64,000 nt of DNA from Polynucleobacter bastaniensis (GCF_018882205.1 NZ_JACVOU010000001.1:62001-126000), one strand, 5' to 3'; counted from the stretch's first letter, positions 40,803-50,938 are shown. The notes: generated from the letters alone by a model not told the origin. Made by a program: numbers and translations.

Positions 40803-40832
40803 AAGCCCGCTTACAAGCGGGTTTTCTTTTTT
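40803..40832 (+). terminator. Intrinsic terminator after rplY
   Basis: Stem CCCGCT (40806-40811) with AGCGGG (40816-40821), extended by A-T/G-T pairs, then a T-rich tract (TTTTCTTTTTT). It lies between rplY and pth, so pth needs its own promoter or read-through. Confidence 0.82.
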
Positions 40833-40863
40833 GTAGAAAAGCTTTTATCCTTAAGCATTCATT

Positions 40864-41460
40864 ATGACTAAATTAATTATTGGCCTAGGCAACCCAGGTG
40901 AAGAACACATTGAAGATCGGCACAATGCTGGCTTCTGGTTTGTGGACGCACTCGCCAAACAATTAAACGTCCGCTTTGAAACTGAAAAACGTTTTCATGG
41001 AAAAGTGGCTAAGGCTAAATGGGAAGATGAGGACCTCTTCTTACTCAAGCCCAGCACTTATATGAACCTGAGCGGTCAGGCTGTTGGAGCACTATGCCGC
41101 TTTCATAAAATTACACCTAAAGATGTGCTGGTAGTGCAGGATGAGCTAGATCTCAAGCCTGGTACTGCACGTATCAAGCTTGGTGGCGGTACTGGTGGAC
41201 ATAATGGTTTAAAGGATATCCAAGCTCACTTAGGAACCGCTGACTACTGGCGCCTACGTCTGGGTATTGGCCACCCACGCGATCTTGCTGCAGAAGGCGC
41301 AAGAGTCATGGATGTTGCGGACTACGTATTGAGAAGGCCGCTGCAAGCGGAACAAAAACAGATTGATGCAAGTATTGAAAATGGCTTGCACATTCTGCCC
41401 TTATTCCTCAAGGGCGATGCTCAGGCAGCGATGCTGGAATTGCACTCCAAAACGAATTAA
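40864..41460 (+). CDS. pth: Peptidyl-tRNA hydrolase
   Basis: Releases peptides from peptidyl-tRNA dropped by ribosomes. The 198-residue protein has the Pth signature GLGNPGEEHIEDRHNAGFWF with catalytic His20, LLKPSTYMNLSG, QDELDLKPGTARIKLGGGTG and GHNGLKDIQAHLG. Convergent with the ferredoxin gene, 14 bases apart. Confidence 0.97.
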   Translation: MTKLIIGLGNPGEEHIEDRHNAGFWFVDALAKQLNVRFETEKRFHGKVAKAKWEDEDLFLLKPSTYMNLSGQAVGALCRFHKITPKDVLVVQDELDLKPGTARIKLGGGTGGHNGLKDIQAHLGTADYWRLRLGIGHPRDLAAEGARVMDVADYVLRRPLQAEQKQIDASIENGLHILPLFLKGDAQAAMLELHSKTN

Positions 41461-41474
41461 ACAATACTAATTGC

Positions 41475-42253
<779 letters not shown>

Positions 42254-42289
42254 AAGGCTCCTAAGGCTTTTTCAGCTACAGGGGAGAGT

Positions 42290-42919
42290 TTAGCCCTTCT
42301 TAGAGCGAAATAGACAAGCTTTTACTTGTCCAGCCTCTAAGTATTTTTTACAGTGCCAATCAGGTACTAAGGCCTCAATCTGCTCACGGGGGCGACTAGC
42401 AGGAAACTCTACATAAATTCCCCCACCAGCACTGTCATCACAAACACGAGCAGCCTCTATAAGCGCTTGATTTAACAGGCTCTCTTCCTGAAATGGTGGG
42501 TCTATAAAGATCAAGTTGCTAGAGCGATCAGCTTGTTGTTTTAAGAACTCCAAACTATCTCTATGCAGAATCTGCACCTCTCCAGGAGCAGGAAATGATC
42601 CTAGCAAAGCAAAATTAGCCAGGAGTTTGGCATAGGCCTGTTTGTCTTTTTCTAATAGGGTTACTGAATTAGCATGTCGTGAGGCGGCCTCAAAACCTAA
42701 TGCGCCAGTACCAGCAAATAAATCTAAACAATGCAAACCGACCAAATCTTGCCCGAGCCAATTAAAGAGAGTCTCACGGACACGATCGGTACTAGGACGC
42801 AGACCAGGTAAATCCAACACGCTGAGCAAACGACTACGCCAAACCCCGCCAATAATACGAACTTTCTGTGGGGGCTCAGAGCCTCTACTTAATGAAGCTG
42901 ACTTAACAAGCCTATTTAT
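42290..42919 (-). CDS. rsmD: 16S rRNA (guanine(966)-N2)-methyltransferase, probable AUA start
   Basis: SAM-dependent methylation of G966 in the small subunit. Visible: LRPSTDRVRETLFNWLGQDL, the SAM loop CLDLFAGTGALGFEA and the NPPF-like catalytic IFIDPPFQEESL. The conserved N-terminus KVRIIGGVWRSR is encoded, but the first ATG/GTG/TTG/CTG in this frame (TTG 42829) lies after it. ATA at 42919 has AGGAG six bases upstream and gives 209 residues; it overlaps the upstream peptidase stop by eight bases. From TTG 42829 the product would be 179 residues and lack the conserved start. The domain call is firm; the start is inferred. Confidence 0.88.
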   Translation of the reverse strand: MNRLVKSASLSRGSEPPQKVRIIGGVWRSRLLSVLDLPGLRPSTDRVRETLFNWLGQDLVGLHCLDLFAGTGALGFEAASRHANSVTLLEKDKQAYAKLLANFALLGSFPAPGEVQILHRDSLEFLKQQADRSSNLIFIDPPFQEESLLNQALIEAARVCDDSAGGGIYVEFPASRPREQIEALVPDWHCKKYLEAGQVKACLFRSKKG

Positions 42920-44255
42920 TTTTCGCTCCTAAGACCACAATTTTCATGCGATCCATGGCTAAGTATTTTTGGAACGCCACTTTGACTTGCTCAAGGTTAA
43001 CTGCCTCGACTTGCTTAGTCCAAATCTCCATCGTATCGAGAGGCAAATTATTCCAAGCAATGGATGTCACGTTATCAAGCAACTTGCGATTGTTATCAAT
43101 TCTTAAAGGGTAGCCATTAATCAAGTTTGCTTTGGCTGCCTCGAGCTCCGCTTGCGTTGGGCCATCCGTAATAAATTGCGCAATGGTAGAGCTCATTACC
43201 TCTAAAGCTAAAGTAGCTTGATCATTCTTTGTTTGTACGCCCGCCTGAAATATCCCTGCATCCTTACCAGGGGCAAAGTAACTAAACACGCTATAAGCAA
43301 GGCCACGCTTTTCGCGCACCTCTGACATCAGGCGGGATACAAAGCCGCCACCGCCCAAAATATAGTTACCCACTAGTAACGGAAAGAAATCGGGGTTGTT
43401 ACGGTTTATCGCAGTCATCCCCATGGCAATATGCGCTTGCTGAGAATCAAACGGAATAACAACTTCACGTTGACTTAAAGGCTCTACTGGTGAGCGCTCA
43501 AACTCAGGTAACTTAGCTACAGGAGATCCAGACTGAGGCACTCTTTGCAATAAACCCTGAACAATTTCAGCAGCCTCGGTTTTACTTACGTCACCCACAA
43601 TACTGACAATCATTCGATCGCCGCGGTAAAGCTGCTTATGAAACTGCTGCAGGTCGGTTGAGCTAATATTGGCAATACTTTTTACCGTTGGTGAATTGGC
43701 CAGCGGATAGTTTCCATAAACGGATTTTCTAAAGCGACGCTCCAAAACTGACTCTGGTTTCGTCTCCGACTCTAGCAAGGCAGTAGTCATTCTTTGCTTC
43801 TCACGAGCTAAGATCTTTGCATCATAAGTAGGTGCGCTCAACATCGCCGAAGCCAACTGAACGGCGCGATCACGCAAATCTTTACGACTCAAAGTCCGAA
43901 TACGCATGACAGCGCGCTCACCACCAACAGAAATACCGAGGTTTGCGCCAAGGTCTGCAATCTCATCAGCAATCTGTGCCTCGCTCAACAAACTCTGATC
44001 AGATTTAGCGCCATAGTTCATTAGCCGCCCGGCCATCGTAGCTAAGCCACTTTTAACTTCTGGATCGTAACGGTCGCCTGCATCAATACTGATCTCGATA
44101 TCCACCATGGGCAGTGCCTTGGTTTGCACCAAATAAGCTTGCGCGCCCTTGAAGGAGTCTAGCTTTTCTATAGGCAATATCGCGTGTGCAGATGTACTTA
44201 CTCCAACTATCAGTGCGATTGCAGTGCTGGCTTGCGAGAAGAATTTATTTAGCAT
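42912..44255 (-). CDS. M16 family peptidase-like subunit lacking the HxxEH motif
   Basis: Non-catalytic partner of an M16 (pitrilysin/PqqL/mitochondrial processing peptidase-like) pair. The 447 residues from ATG 44255 start with a signal peptide (LNKFFSQASTAIALIVGVST...AHA), then peptidase M16 N domain (GLATMAGRLMNYGAKS at the place of the active site, no zinc ligands) and the M16 C domain with GGGGFVSRLMSEVREKRGLA. The start overlaps the preceding M16 gene by 11 bases, with GGAGG in front, so the two are coupled and probably form a periplasmic heterodimer. Confidence 0.9.
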   Translation of the reverse strand: MLNKFFSQASTAIALIVGVSTSAHAILPIEKLDSFKGAQAYLVQTKALPMVDIEISIDAGDRYDPEVKSGLATMAGRLMNYGAKSDQSLLSEAQIADEIADLGANLGISVGGERAVMRIRTLSRKDLRDRAVQLASAMLSAPTYDAKILAREKQRMTTALLESETKPESVLERRFRKSVYGNYPLANSPTVKSIANISSTDLQQFHKQLYRGDRMIVSIVGDVSKTEAAEIVQGLLQRVPQSGSPVAKLPEFERSPVEPLSQREVVIPFDSQQAHIAMGMTAINRNNPDFFPLLVGNYILGGGGFVSRLMSEVREKRGLAYSVFSYFAPGKDAGIFQAGVQTKNDQATLALEVMSSTIAQFITDGPTQAELEAAKANLINGYPLRIDNNRKLLDNVTSIAWNNLPLDTMEIWTKQVEAVNLEQVKVAFQKYLAMDRMKIVVLGAKNK

Positions 44256-45630
44256 CACGATTGCCTCCTTGCTTGCTCTCACCCGACTGGCGTGCTTGTG
44301 GGTCTAGTACAGCTATGGTGAGCCCCTCATCTACTAAATATTTTTTTGCAACGGCTTGTACTTGTGCGGGAGTAATGGTTTGCATCTTCTCGAGCATCCT
44401 ATCAATATCTTTCCAGGAGAATCCAGCCATCTCTGTAGTGCCGATTTCCATAGCCTGACCAAAAATGGAATCGCGCTTATAAATTTGATCAGACAAAATG
44501 CGCACCTTCACCCGCTTGAGCTCTGACTCTAAGATTCCTTTATCAACAACTTCTTTTAAGGCTTTACGAATACTTTTTTCCGCCTGCTCTACTGTCTTGC
44601 CTTTAGCCATGCTGCTTCTAATAAAAAAGAGTTCAGGCCCTCTAGAAATCATATCGTAACCGACGCCTACATCATTCACTACGCGCTCTTGCTTTACCAG
44701 CGTGCGATTTAAACGTGCGTTGTCATAACCGTCAAGCACAGCAGATAAAAGCTCTAGCGCATAAGGTTCATTATCGTCCAGCCTCCCTACTTCTAGTTTA
44801 GGAACTTTCCATGCCATTGCAAGTTGCGCACTATCGGCAGGCGCTTTTACTTGCACTCGCTTAGTACCTTTTTGCACGGGTTCAATCTGGGGCTTACGTT
44901 CTGGTAACTCTTTAGCGGAAGCAACTCCGTAGTATTTTTCTACTGCTCGCAGAATCGCTTGAGGATCAACATCACCTGCAATGACGACAGTTGCGTTATT
45001 TGGTTTGTACCAACTGCGATACCAATCACGTGCATCTATGGCTTTCATATTGATCAAATCATTCATCCACCCAACCACCGGATAACGATAAGGGGAACTC
45101 ATATAAGCGGTGGCAGTGAGCGCTTCATTAAGCAAACTACTGGGATTATCTTCCGTACGCAGACGACGCTCCTCCATTACCACCTGGATTTCTTTCAGAA
45201 ATTCTGCATCATCAAAATTGAGGTTAGACATCCGATCAGCCTCTAATCTCATTACCTCATCTAACTTAGACTTTTCAACTTGCTGAAAGTAAGCCGTGTA
45301 ATCACGAGAGGTAAAGGCATTTTCTCGACCGCCTACTGCCGCAACCAAGCGAGAGAACTCGCCTGACTGTACTTTGTGGGTGCCCTTAAACATCATGTGC
45401 TCCAGCACATGCGCTACCCCAGTCTTGCCGTTCACCTCATCTATAGATCCAGCGCGGTACCAAACCATGTGGGCGACGGTAGGTGCTCGATGATCTTCAC
45501 GCACAATCAACTTAAGGCCATTGGGGAGTTGAAACTCGTGGGTATTTGCTTGACCCACCTCTGGAGCTGCCAAAGCAGCAGAACAGCTGAGGACTAAATA
45601 GAGAGAGAAACTAAATAAAGTTGAACGCAT
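44245..45630 (-). CDS. M16 family zinc peptidase, catalytic subunit
   Basis: Periplasmic metalloprotease with the inverted zinc motif HVLEHMMFKG (HxxEH, about residues 75-80) and the downstream second Glu in VVMEERRLRTEDN. A signal peptide occupies about 1-22 (FSFSLYLVLSCSAALAA). 461 residues from ATG 45630; a GTG four codons upstream is possible. The substrate is unknown; pairs like this degrade oligopeptides. Divergent from ftsY. Confidence 0.92.
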   Translation of the reverse strand: MRSTLFSFSLYLVLSCSAALAAPEVGQANTHEFQLPNGLKLIVREDHRAPTVAHMVWYRAGSIDEVNGKTGVAHVLEHMMFKGTHKVQSGEFSRLVAAVGGRENAFTSRDYTAYFQQVEKSKLDEVMRLEADRMSNLNFDDAEFLKEIQVVMEERRLRTEDNPSSLLNEALTATAYMSSPYRYPVVGWMNDLINMKAIDARDWYRSWYKPNNATVVIAGDVDPQAILRAVEKYYGVASAKELPERKPQIEPVQKGTKRVQVKAPADSAQLAMAWKVPKLEVGRLDDNEPYALELLSAVLDGYDNARLNRTLVKQERVVNDVGVGYDMISRGPELFFIRSSMAKGKTVEQAEKSIRKALKEVVDKGILESELKRVKVRILSDQIYKRDSIFGQAMEIGTTEMAGFSWKDIDRMLEKMQTITPAQVQAVAKKYLVDEGLTIAVLDPQARQSGESKQGGNRDAK

Positions 45631-45692
45631 CTGCAAGATCACCTATCCCAAGAATTTAATTGATAAGATGCAAGGATTAAATTGTATCGATT

Positions 45693-46583
45693 ATGTTCGG
45701 CCTACGTAAAACCCTCGGATCCCTATTCAAATCTAGTCAGACTGATGAAGCCTGGTTTGATGCCCTAGAAGAATCTCTCATTCTGAGCGATGTGGGTCTG
45801 CCCACGACCGAACAATTGATTAGCAAGCTCCGTAAAGCCGCCAACTCGGAAAAGGCCAGCAGCCCGGAAGAGCTCAAGCAACTACTGATCGAAGAAGTGG
45901 CGATGCTCCTGAAAGTTTTGGAGCCCAACCCCAATCCCTTGTATGTCCATGAGCAAAAGACCACACCAGAGGTGTGGCTAGTAATTGGTGTCAATGGCGC
46001 TGGCAAGACCACCACGATCGGTAAACTCTGCAAACTTTTTCAGTCTCAAGGCAAATCCGTCTTACTGGCAGCCGGTGATACTTTCCGAGCTGCGGCACGC
46101 AACCAGCTCCTTGAATGGGGTGGCCGCAATCAGGTCGATGTCATCATGCAAGAAAGTGGTGATGCGGCGGCAGTGGCTCACGATGCTATTCATGCGGCAA
46201 TTTCTCGCAAAAGCGATATTTTGATTATTGATACTGCTGGCAGACTAGCTACTCAAGACCATCTAATGGAAGAGTTAAAGAAGGTCAAAAGAGTGATTGG
46301 AAAGGCCCTTCCTGGGGCGCCTCACCAAACTTTGCTTATCCTAGATGGCAACACTGGTCAAAACGGTTTAAGCCAAGTAAGGGCCTTTCATGCCGCTTTA
46401 GAACTCTCTGCCCTAATCGTGACTAAATTGGATGGCACCGCTAAGGGCGGGGTAATCTGCGCCCTTGCCCACACCCTCAAAGATGATCCCAAACCAGCGG
46501 TTCTAGCCTTAGGCAAAGGCGAGGGAATCGATGATTTAGCCCCCTTCACGGCCAGCCAGTATTCTTCTGAATTATTCAATTAA
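45693..46583 (+). CDS. ftsY: Signal recognition particle receptor FtsY
   Basis: Docks SRP-ribosome complexes at the membrane. The 296 residues are essentially the NG domain: N helices (1-90; LRKTLGSLFKSSQTDEAWFD) and GTPase with GVNGAGKTTTIGKLCKLFQS, DTFRAAARNQL, DTAGRLATQDHLMEEL and TKLDGTAKGG. The acidic A domain of E. coli FtsY is missing, as in many betaproteobacteria with short forms; an amphipathic N-terminal helix may serve for membrane binding. Confidence 0.96.
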   Translation: MFGLRKTLGSLFKSSQTDEAWFDALEESLILSDVGLPTTEQLISKLRKAANSEKASSPEELKQLLIEEVAMLLKVLEPNPNPLYVHEQKTTPEVWLVIGVNGAGKTTTIGKLCKLFQSQGKSVLLAAGDTFRAAARNQLLEWGGRNQVDVIMQESGDAAAVAHDAIHAAISRKSDILIIDTAGRLATQDHLMEELKKVKRVIGKALPGAPHQTLLILDGNTGQNGLSQVRAFHAALELSALIVTKLDGTAKGGVICALAHTLKDDPKPAVLALGKGEGIDDLAPFTASQYSSELFN

Positions 46584-46611
46584 ATCATAGACTTATAGAA
46601 GTAAAAAACCA

Positions 46612-46638
46612 TTAGCACTCTCTTGACAAGAGTGCTAA
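46612..46638. promoter_or_regulatory. CIRCE operator upstream of rpoH
   Basis: Exact inverted repeat TTAGCACTC-N9-GAGTGCTAA, the consensus CIRCE element bound by the heat-shock repressor HrcA. A perfect -35 hexamer TTGACA (46623-46628) sits in the nine-base spacer; TCTACT (46647-46652, 18-base spacing) is a fair -10. The ATG of rpoH is 38 bases further. HrcA binding here would block the promoter. Confidence 0.93.
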
Positions 46639-46676
46639 AATAGACTTCTACTAATACCAAAAGTATATAGAAGAAA

Positions 46677-47618
46677 ATGGTTCAAAAGAAAGCATACAAA
46701 CCGCAATTGCAAGCAAGGCAAACATTGCCAGCAGCGCAGACTGCTGCGGCTTCGCTCGCCTTTCCGATGCTGCCTTCCCTAGGGGTTGGCACACTCGACT
46801 CTTACATCTCCTATGTGAATCGGGTGCCGATGCTCAGCGCTGCAGAGGAGCTGCACCTCGCGCAAGAATTTCGTCGCACTGAAAATGTCGATGCTGCGAA
46901 GACTTTAGTTCTCTCGCACCTGCGCTTAGTCGTATCTGTTGCACGTCAATACCTTGGCTATGGCATTCCTCACGCTGACTTAATTCAAGAAGGCAATATT
47001 GGTTTGATGAAGGCCGTCAAACGCTATGACCCTAACCAAGGTGCGCGCTTAGTCTCCTATGCTATCCATTGGATTAAGGCAGAGATTCATGAGTACATCC
47101 TCAAAAATTGGCGCTTAGTCAAAGTTGCTACAACCAAAGCCCAACGCAAGTTGTTCTTTAATCTGCGTAGTAATAAGCCCACTCTAGCTGCTCTGACACC
47201 AAATGAAGTTGAGGCTTTAGCAAAAGCGCTCGATGTCAAAGGCTCTGACGTGAAAGAAATGGAAATGCGTCTTGCTGGTGGCGATGTTGCACTAGAGGGT
47301 GATGACAGCAATGATGAATCAGCTTACGCACCTATTCAGTGGTTAGCTGATAACAGTCAAGAGCCTACTGAAATGATCACTGCTGCTGCGACTGATGCAT
47401 TACATGGCCCTCAGCTTGACCAAGCACTCATGGCACTCGATGAGCGTAGTCGCAATATTGTGCAGTCACGTTGGTTGGCTATGGATGCAGAGGGTCATGG
47501 AACGAAAACATTACATGATCTCGCCAGCGAATATGGCATTTCTGCAGAGCGCGTTCGTCAGATTGAAACTGCTGCGCTCAAAAAAATGCGCAGTCTCTTG
47601 CAAACTGAAGCTGCTTAA
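46677..47618 (+). CDS. rpoH: RNA polymerase sigma factor RpoH (sigma-32)
   Basis: Heat-shock sigma factor. The 313 residues contain region 2 (LVLSHLRLVVSVARQYLGYG, then GNIGLMKAVKRYDP, YAIHWIKAEIHEYIL), the RpoH box QRKLFFNLR and region 4 (LHDLASEYGISAERVRQIET). Slightly longer than the E. coli protein. Directly behind a CIRCE element, so transcription appears subject to HrcA repression in addition to the usual post-transcriptional control. Confidence 0.96.
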   Translation: MVQKKAYKPQLQARQTLPAAQTAAASLAFPMLPSLGVGTLDSYISYVNRVPMLSAAEELHLAQEFRRTENVDAAKTLVLSHLRLVVSVARQYLGYGIPHADLIQEGNIGLMKAVKRYDPNQGARLVSYAIHWIKAEIHEYILKNWRLVKVATTKAQRKLFFNLRSNKPTLAALTPNEVEALAKALDVKGSDVKEMEMRLAGGDVALEGDDSNDESAYAPIQWLADNSQEPTEMITAAATDALHGPQLDQALMALDERSRNIVQSRWLAMDAEGHGTKTLHDLASEYGISAERVRQIETAALKKMRSLLQTEAA

Positions 47619-47648
47619 TCTTCGTAATCAGCCTTCGCTTCCAAGCTT

Positions 47649-48254
47649 TTACTTCAGAAGTTCTTTCAAGTCTTGCGCCAAGGTCTCAGCACCTTGCGCA
47701 TGCTTGATGTAAAGGCGTAAACGCCCTTCTGGATCAAAGGCATAACTTCCTGCCATGTGATCCATCGTGTATGACCCAGCACTCGTGCCGGGCACCTTCT
47801 GGTAGTAAACCTTAAAGTCCTTAGTCACTTTTTCTAAAGATGCTTCATCGGCTGGACGCAAACCCAAGAAGCGCAAATCAAATGCCGGCACATACTGTTT
47901 TAAGATTGCTGCGGTATCTCTTTGTGGGTCCACAGTTACAAACAGTACTTGCACCTTGTCTGCCTGAGGACCCAATAAAGTCATGACCTGCTGCATCTCA
48001 GTCAGCGTCGTAGGACAAACATCGGGGCACTGCGTATAACCAAAGAACATCAAAACTGCTTTGCCTTTAAAGTCAGCGAGTGTTCTCACCTTTCCGTCAG
48101 GATCGAGCAAACTAAAGTCAGTACCAAATGCCTTGCTACCCGTAATATCCACGTTCTTAAAGCTCTGCTGGGGACTGCAAGCTAGCAGAGCTAAGCCGAT
48201 CAGTGCCATTACCAATAGACGTGAAATATCAAAGTAAGATTTTTGTAAATGCAT
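47649..48254 (-). CDS. SCO1/SenC family copper chaperone lipoprotein
   Basis: Delivers copper to the CuA site of cytochrome oxidase. The protein (about 200 residues) has a lipobox at LVMALIGLALLACS, a thioredoxin-like fold with the copper-binding CPDVCPTTLTEM (CxxxC) and the distal His in MDHMAGSYAF. I prefer ATG 48254 (MHLQKSYF); the open frame reaches 48281, overlapping the ctaB end by 20 bases. Last gene of the heme A/copper part of the locus. Confidence 0.93.
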   Translation of the reverse strand: MHLQKSYFDISRLLVMALIGLALLACSPQQSFKNVDITGSKAFGTDFSLLDPDGKVRTLADFKGKAVLMFFGYTQCPDVCPTTLTEMQQVMTLLGPQADKVQVLFVTVDPQRDTAAILKQYVPAFDLRFLGLRPADEASLEKVTKDFKVYYQKVPGTSAGSYTMDHMAGSYAFDPEGRLRLYIKHAQGAETLAQDLKELLK

Positions 48255-48261
48255 CTTCATC

Positions 48262-49155
48262 TCAAACAAAATAGTGGTCAATTAACAGGGTTGCAAAAAG
48301 GAGAGATAGATACGTAATTGAAAAACGGAAGGTCTTCTTAGCTAGCGCATCGCTGTAAGAAACAAACAAAGCAATGACATAGGTAAGGAATATCAAGCCC
48401 AGAATGATTGCTGAGATCAAATAGATTACGCCACTCATGCCGTAAATATAGGGCAATAAGGTCGCCGCAATTAAAATCAATGTGTATAGCAAAATATTGA
48501 GCAGCGTAAAACGCTCTCCGTGGGTTACTGGCAGCATTGGTAAACCACTTTGCACATAATCATCGCGACGGTATAGTGCAAGAGCCCAAAAGTGTGGCGG
48601 AGTCCAAACAAAAATAATCAGCACCAAGAGCCACGCTTCCGCCGACAAAGTATTGGTGACCGCCGCCCAACCTAAGGCCGGCGGCATCGCGCCTGAGAGA
48701 CCGCCAATGACAATATTCTGGGGCGTAGCAGGCTTGAGTAACCAGGTATAAATCACCGCGTAACCAACAAACGTGGCTACGGTGAGCCACATGGTTAACA
48801 GATTACAGAAGATCCACAAGATAGCCATTCCCAAACCGCCGAGAATCATTGAGAAAACAATAATGTGAAAAGGCGTCACCTCACCAGTTGCGGACGGCCT
48901 CCAAGCAGTTCGCTTCATCTTGGCATCGACAGCTTGCTCGATTAAACAATTCATTGCAAAAGCGGCTCCTGCCAACAACCAAATTCCAACAATACCGCCA
49001 ATCAGGACTGGATAAGGAACCATGCCGGGAGTAGCCAAGAACATGCCAATGACTGCACAGAACACTGCCAACTGCGTGACGCGGGGCTTGGTGAGAACCC
49101 AATATTGACGCCAACGTGGCATCGCTTCAGGATTCGGGGAAGTTGGACTACTCAT
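48262..49155 (-). CDS. ctaB: Protoheme IX farnesyltransferase (heme O synthase)
   Basis: Converts heme b to heme O by adding a farnesyl group. The 297-residue UbiA-family membrane protein has about nine helices, and the prenyl-diphosphate site [20 protein letters not shown] with APTGEVTP-like continuation, then [20 protein letters not shown]. It overlaps ctaA by four bases; ctaA and ctaB work in sequence. Confidence 0.95.
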   Translation of the reverse strand: MSSPTSPNPEAMPRWRQYWVLTKPRVTQLAVFCAVIGMFLATPGMVPYPVLIGGIVGIWLLAGAAFAMNCLIEQAVDAKMKRTAWRPSATGEVTPFHIIVFSMILGGLGMAILWIFCNLLTMWLTVATFVGYAVIYTWLLKPATPQNIVIGGLSGAMPPALGWAAVTNTLSAEAWLLVLIIFVWTPPHFWALALYRRDDYVQSGLPMLPVTHGERFTLLNILLYTLILIAATLLPYIYGMSGVIYLISAIILGLIFLTYVIALFVSYSDALAKKTFRFSITYLSLLFATLLIDHYFV

Positions 49156-50282
49156 AATGATTTAGACATCTTCATGTGAATGGGGGCAGTCCAAGAGGAC
49201 CATTGGACTAAACGCACCAAACAGAACACCAATGCAGCAGAACCTGCCGTATGCATTAAGGCAGCAAGGAGCGGCCACTGAAAGACTACATTAGAAATAC
49301 CAGTCAAAGCCTGGAGAACGAGCAAGCCTAATAATAACTTGGCAATTCTGGCCATTCCTGATGATGTGAAATTACTTAAACGCAGAGCACTCATGCCTAA
49401 GGCGCCAAGGACCACTACCGCAACCATAGCAAATACGCGATGTGCCCAATGGATTGTTTGCAAAGCGACAGGGGTAATAGATTCACCTTGAGCATTCAGG
49501 CCTAAGCCACGCCATAGGGTGAAGCCTTCTTGCCAAGCCGTTTCTGGCCAAAGTCGATCCATGCAAGTCGGAAAATCAGGGCAAGCCAATACAGCATAAT
49601 TAGTGCTCACCCATGCACCTAAAAAGATTTGCATACACAAGACGATTGCTGCGAGCAAAAGTAACTTCGCAGAAAGAAGCTTGCTCTGTAGACGAATTGC
49701 TGAGGAAGATGTATTCATCCACTCTTGTTGCGCATAAGTCGTTAAGCACGCCAATAAAACCAAAGCCAACATCAAGTGAATCGTCACAATAATAGGCTGC
49801 AATTTCAGAGTGACTGTCCATGCACCAAATGCCCCTTGGATACACACCAAAATCAGCAAGCCAAGACTGCCTAATAAAGGTTTCTTACCCAGGCTGCGGA
49901 GCTTGCTCCAAGCAACCACTACCTGAATCAAAATCAGCGCTCCGACTGTCATCGCTAAATAGCGATGAATCATTTCAATCCAAGCTTTGATCACAGTCAC
50001 AGGGCCAGTAGGCATGCTCGCCTCAGCTTGCTGGATCTCACTAATTGCATGCCATGGATTTGATGTGCCATAACAACCAGGCCAATCAGGACATCCCAGA
50101 CCAGAGTCCGTGAGGCGAGTAAAGGCGCCAAACACAATCAAGTCAAATGTCATGAAAACTAAAACCCAATTGAGCTTTTGGAAAAAGTTATAAGCCGGCC
50201 TAGTCCAGAGATAGGCCAGGGGTAGGCCTGCAAAGACAATTGCGATTGCAGCTAACTCCGCAAGCAATAGCATGCTGCTCAT
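49152..50282 (-). CDS. ctaA: Heme A synthase
   Basis: Oxidises heme O to heme A. The 376-residue COX15/CtaA protein has eight transmembrane helices in two four-helix halves. Visible: [20 protein letters not shown] near the N-terminus, [16 protein letters not shown] with a conserved EMIHR histidine, [14 protein letters not shown] and [17 protein letters not shown]. The end overlaps ctaB by four bases and the start overlaps the previous gene by four. Confidence 0.95.
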   Translation of the reverse strand: MSSMLLLAELAAIAIVFAGLPLAYLWTRPAYNFFQKLNWVLVFMTFDLIVFGAFTRLTDSGLGCPDWPGCYGTSNPWHAISEIQQAEASMPTGPVTVIKAWIEMIHRYLAMTVGALILIQVVVAWSKLRSLGKKPLLGSLGLLILVCIQGAFGAWTVTLKLQPIIVTIHLMLALVLLACLTTYAQQEWMNTSSSAIRLQSKLLSAKLLLLAAIVLCMQIFLGAWVSTNYAVLACPDFPTCMDRLWPETAWQEGFTLWRGLGLNAQGESITPVALQTIHWAHRVFAMVAVVVLGALGMSALRLSNFTSSGMARIAKLLLGLLVLQALTGISNVVFQWPLLAALMHTAGSAALVFCLVRLVQWSSWTAPIHMKMSKSL

Positions 50283-50938
50283 TGCAATTTTTCACCCTTA
50301 CGATTGAGGCGCAACAGTTTTTCAAGATCCTTTTTCATACTGCCAAATTCTTTAGGTGAATTAGTCACAGGAAAAATCATCATCTTGGCCGGGCTCGGAT
50401 CAATCAGCTGAATCTTCTGACCTGCTCCATCACGATTAAGCCACGCATCAAATTGCGCCCTTAATTGAGGATCTACTGGCAAATCTACAATCTGAAATCC
50501 CGCCGTCTTTTGATCGTATGCTAGCAACACCTCTGGATCTACTGCTTTGCCATCAGTATTGACCCAAACTAACTGAACTCGAGCGCTCTCACGACCAACA
50601 GCAATGCGTAGTTGGCGCATTAAAAATAGAGCCTCAAGACAAGATTCATTTTTAATGGTGCATTCGCCAGCTGGCCTTGCCACTAGCAAGGTCCACTTTC
50701 CATTGAAAGGAATATCAAACCAAGCAGGATTCATCTCTTGTATAGGCTGAACTAGCGCTCCAAAGTTAGTCTTTCCACCCTCTGGCTTAAAAACGTAATA
50801 CGCTAAATAGGAGGCAATCACTGGTGCAGCGCAAGCAAGCAACAATAGCAGCATCTGAATACGCCCACGTCGAGTTTGCGCGTCAATTACAGATGCATCT
50901 GTTTGTGATGCCGGAATCAATAATTCTTTATCACTCAC
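50279..50938 (-). CDS. Uncharacterised membrane-anchored protein of the cytochrome oxidase locus
   Basis: 219 residues; I do not recognise a named family. One N-terminal transmembrane helix (about 27-48, MLLLLLACAAPVIASYLAYY) is followed by a periplasmic domain. In that domain a CTIKNESC motif (Cx6C) comes after GKWTLLVARPAGE, then LFLMRQLRIAVGRESARVQL and a PLVDPQLR-like region. The order beta strand, cysteine pair, helix and strand suggests a thioredoxin/SCO-like fold. It overlaps SURF1 and ctaA by four bases each, so it is co-translated with oxidase assembly factors and probably aids assembly. Confidence 0.75.
   Translation of the reverse strand: MSDKELLIPASQTDASVIDAQTRRGRIQMLLLLLACAAPVIASYLAYYVFKPEGGKTNFGALVQPIQEMNPAWFDIPFNGKWTLLVARPAGECTIKNESCLEALFLMRQLRIAVGRESARVQLVWVNTDGKAVDPEVLLAYDQKTAGFQIVDLPVDPQLRAQFDAWLNRDGAGQKIQLIDPSPAKMMIFPVTNSPKEFGSMKKDLEKLLRLNRKGEKLQ

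Noticed and set aside
42912-44255. M16 protein without HxxEH as a possible pseudogene.
   Set aside because: The frame is intact, with signal peptide and M16 C domain; inactive partners are the rule in two-gene M16 pairs.
45693-46583. FtsY as a truncated gene because it is only 296 residues.
   Set aside because: The complete NG domain is there, and short FtsY without the acidic domain is common.
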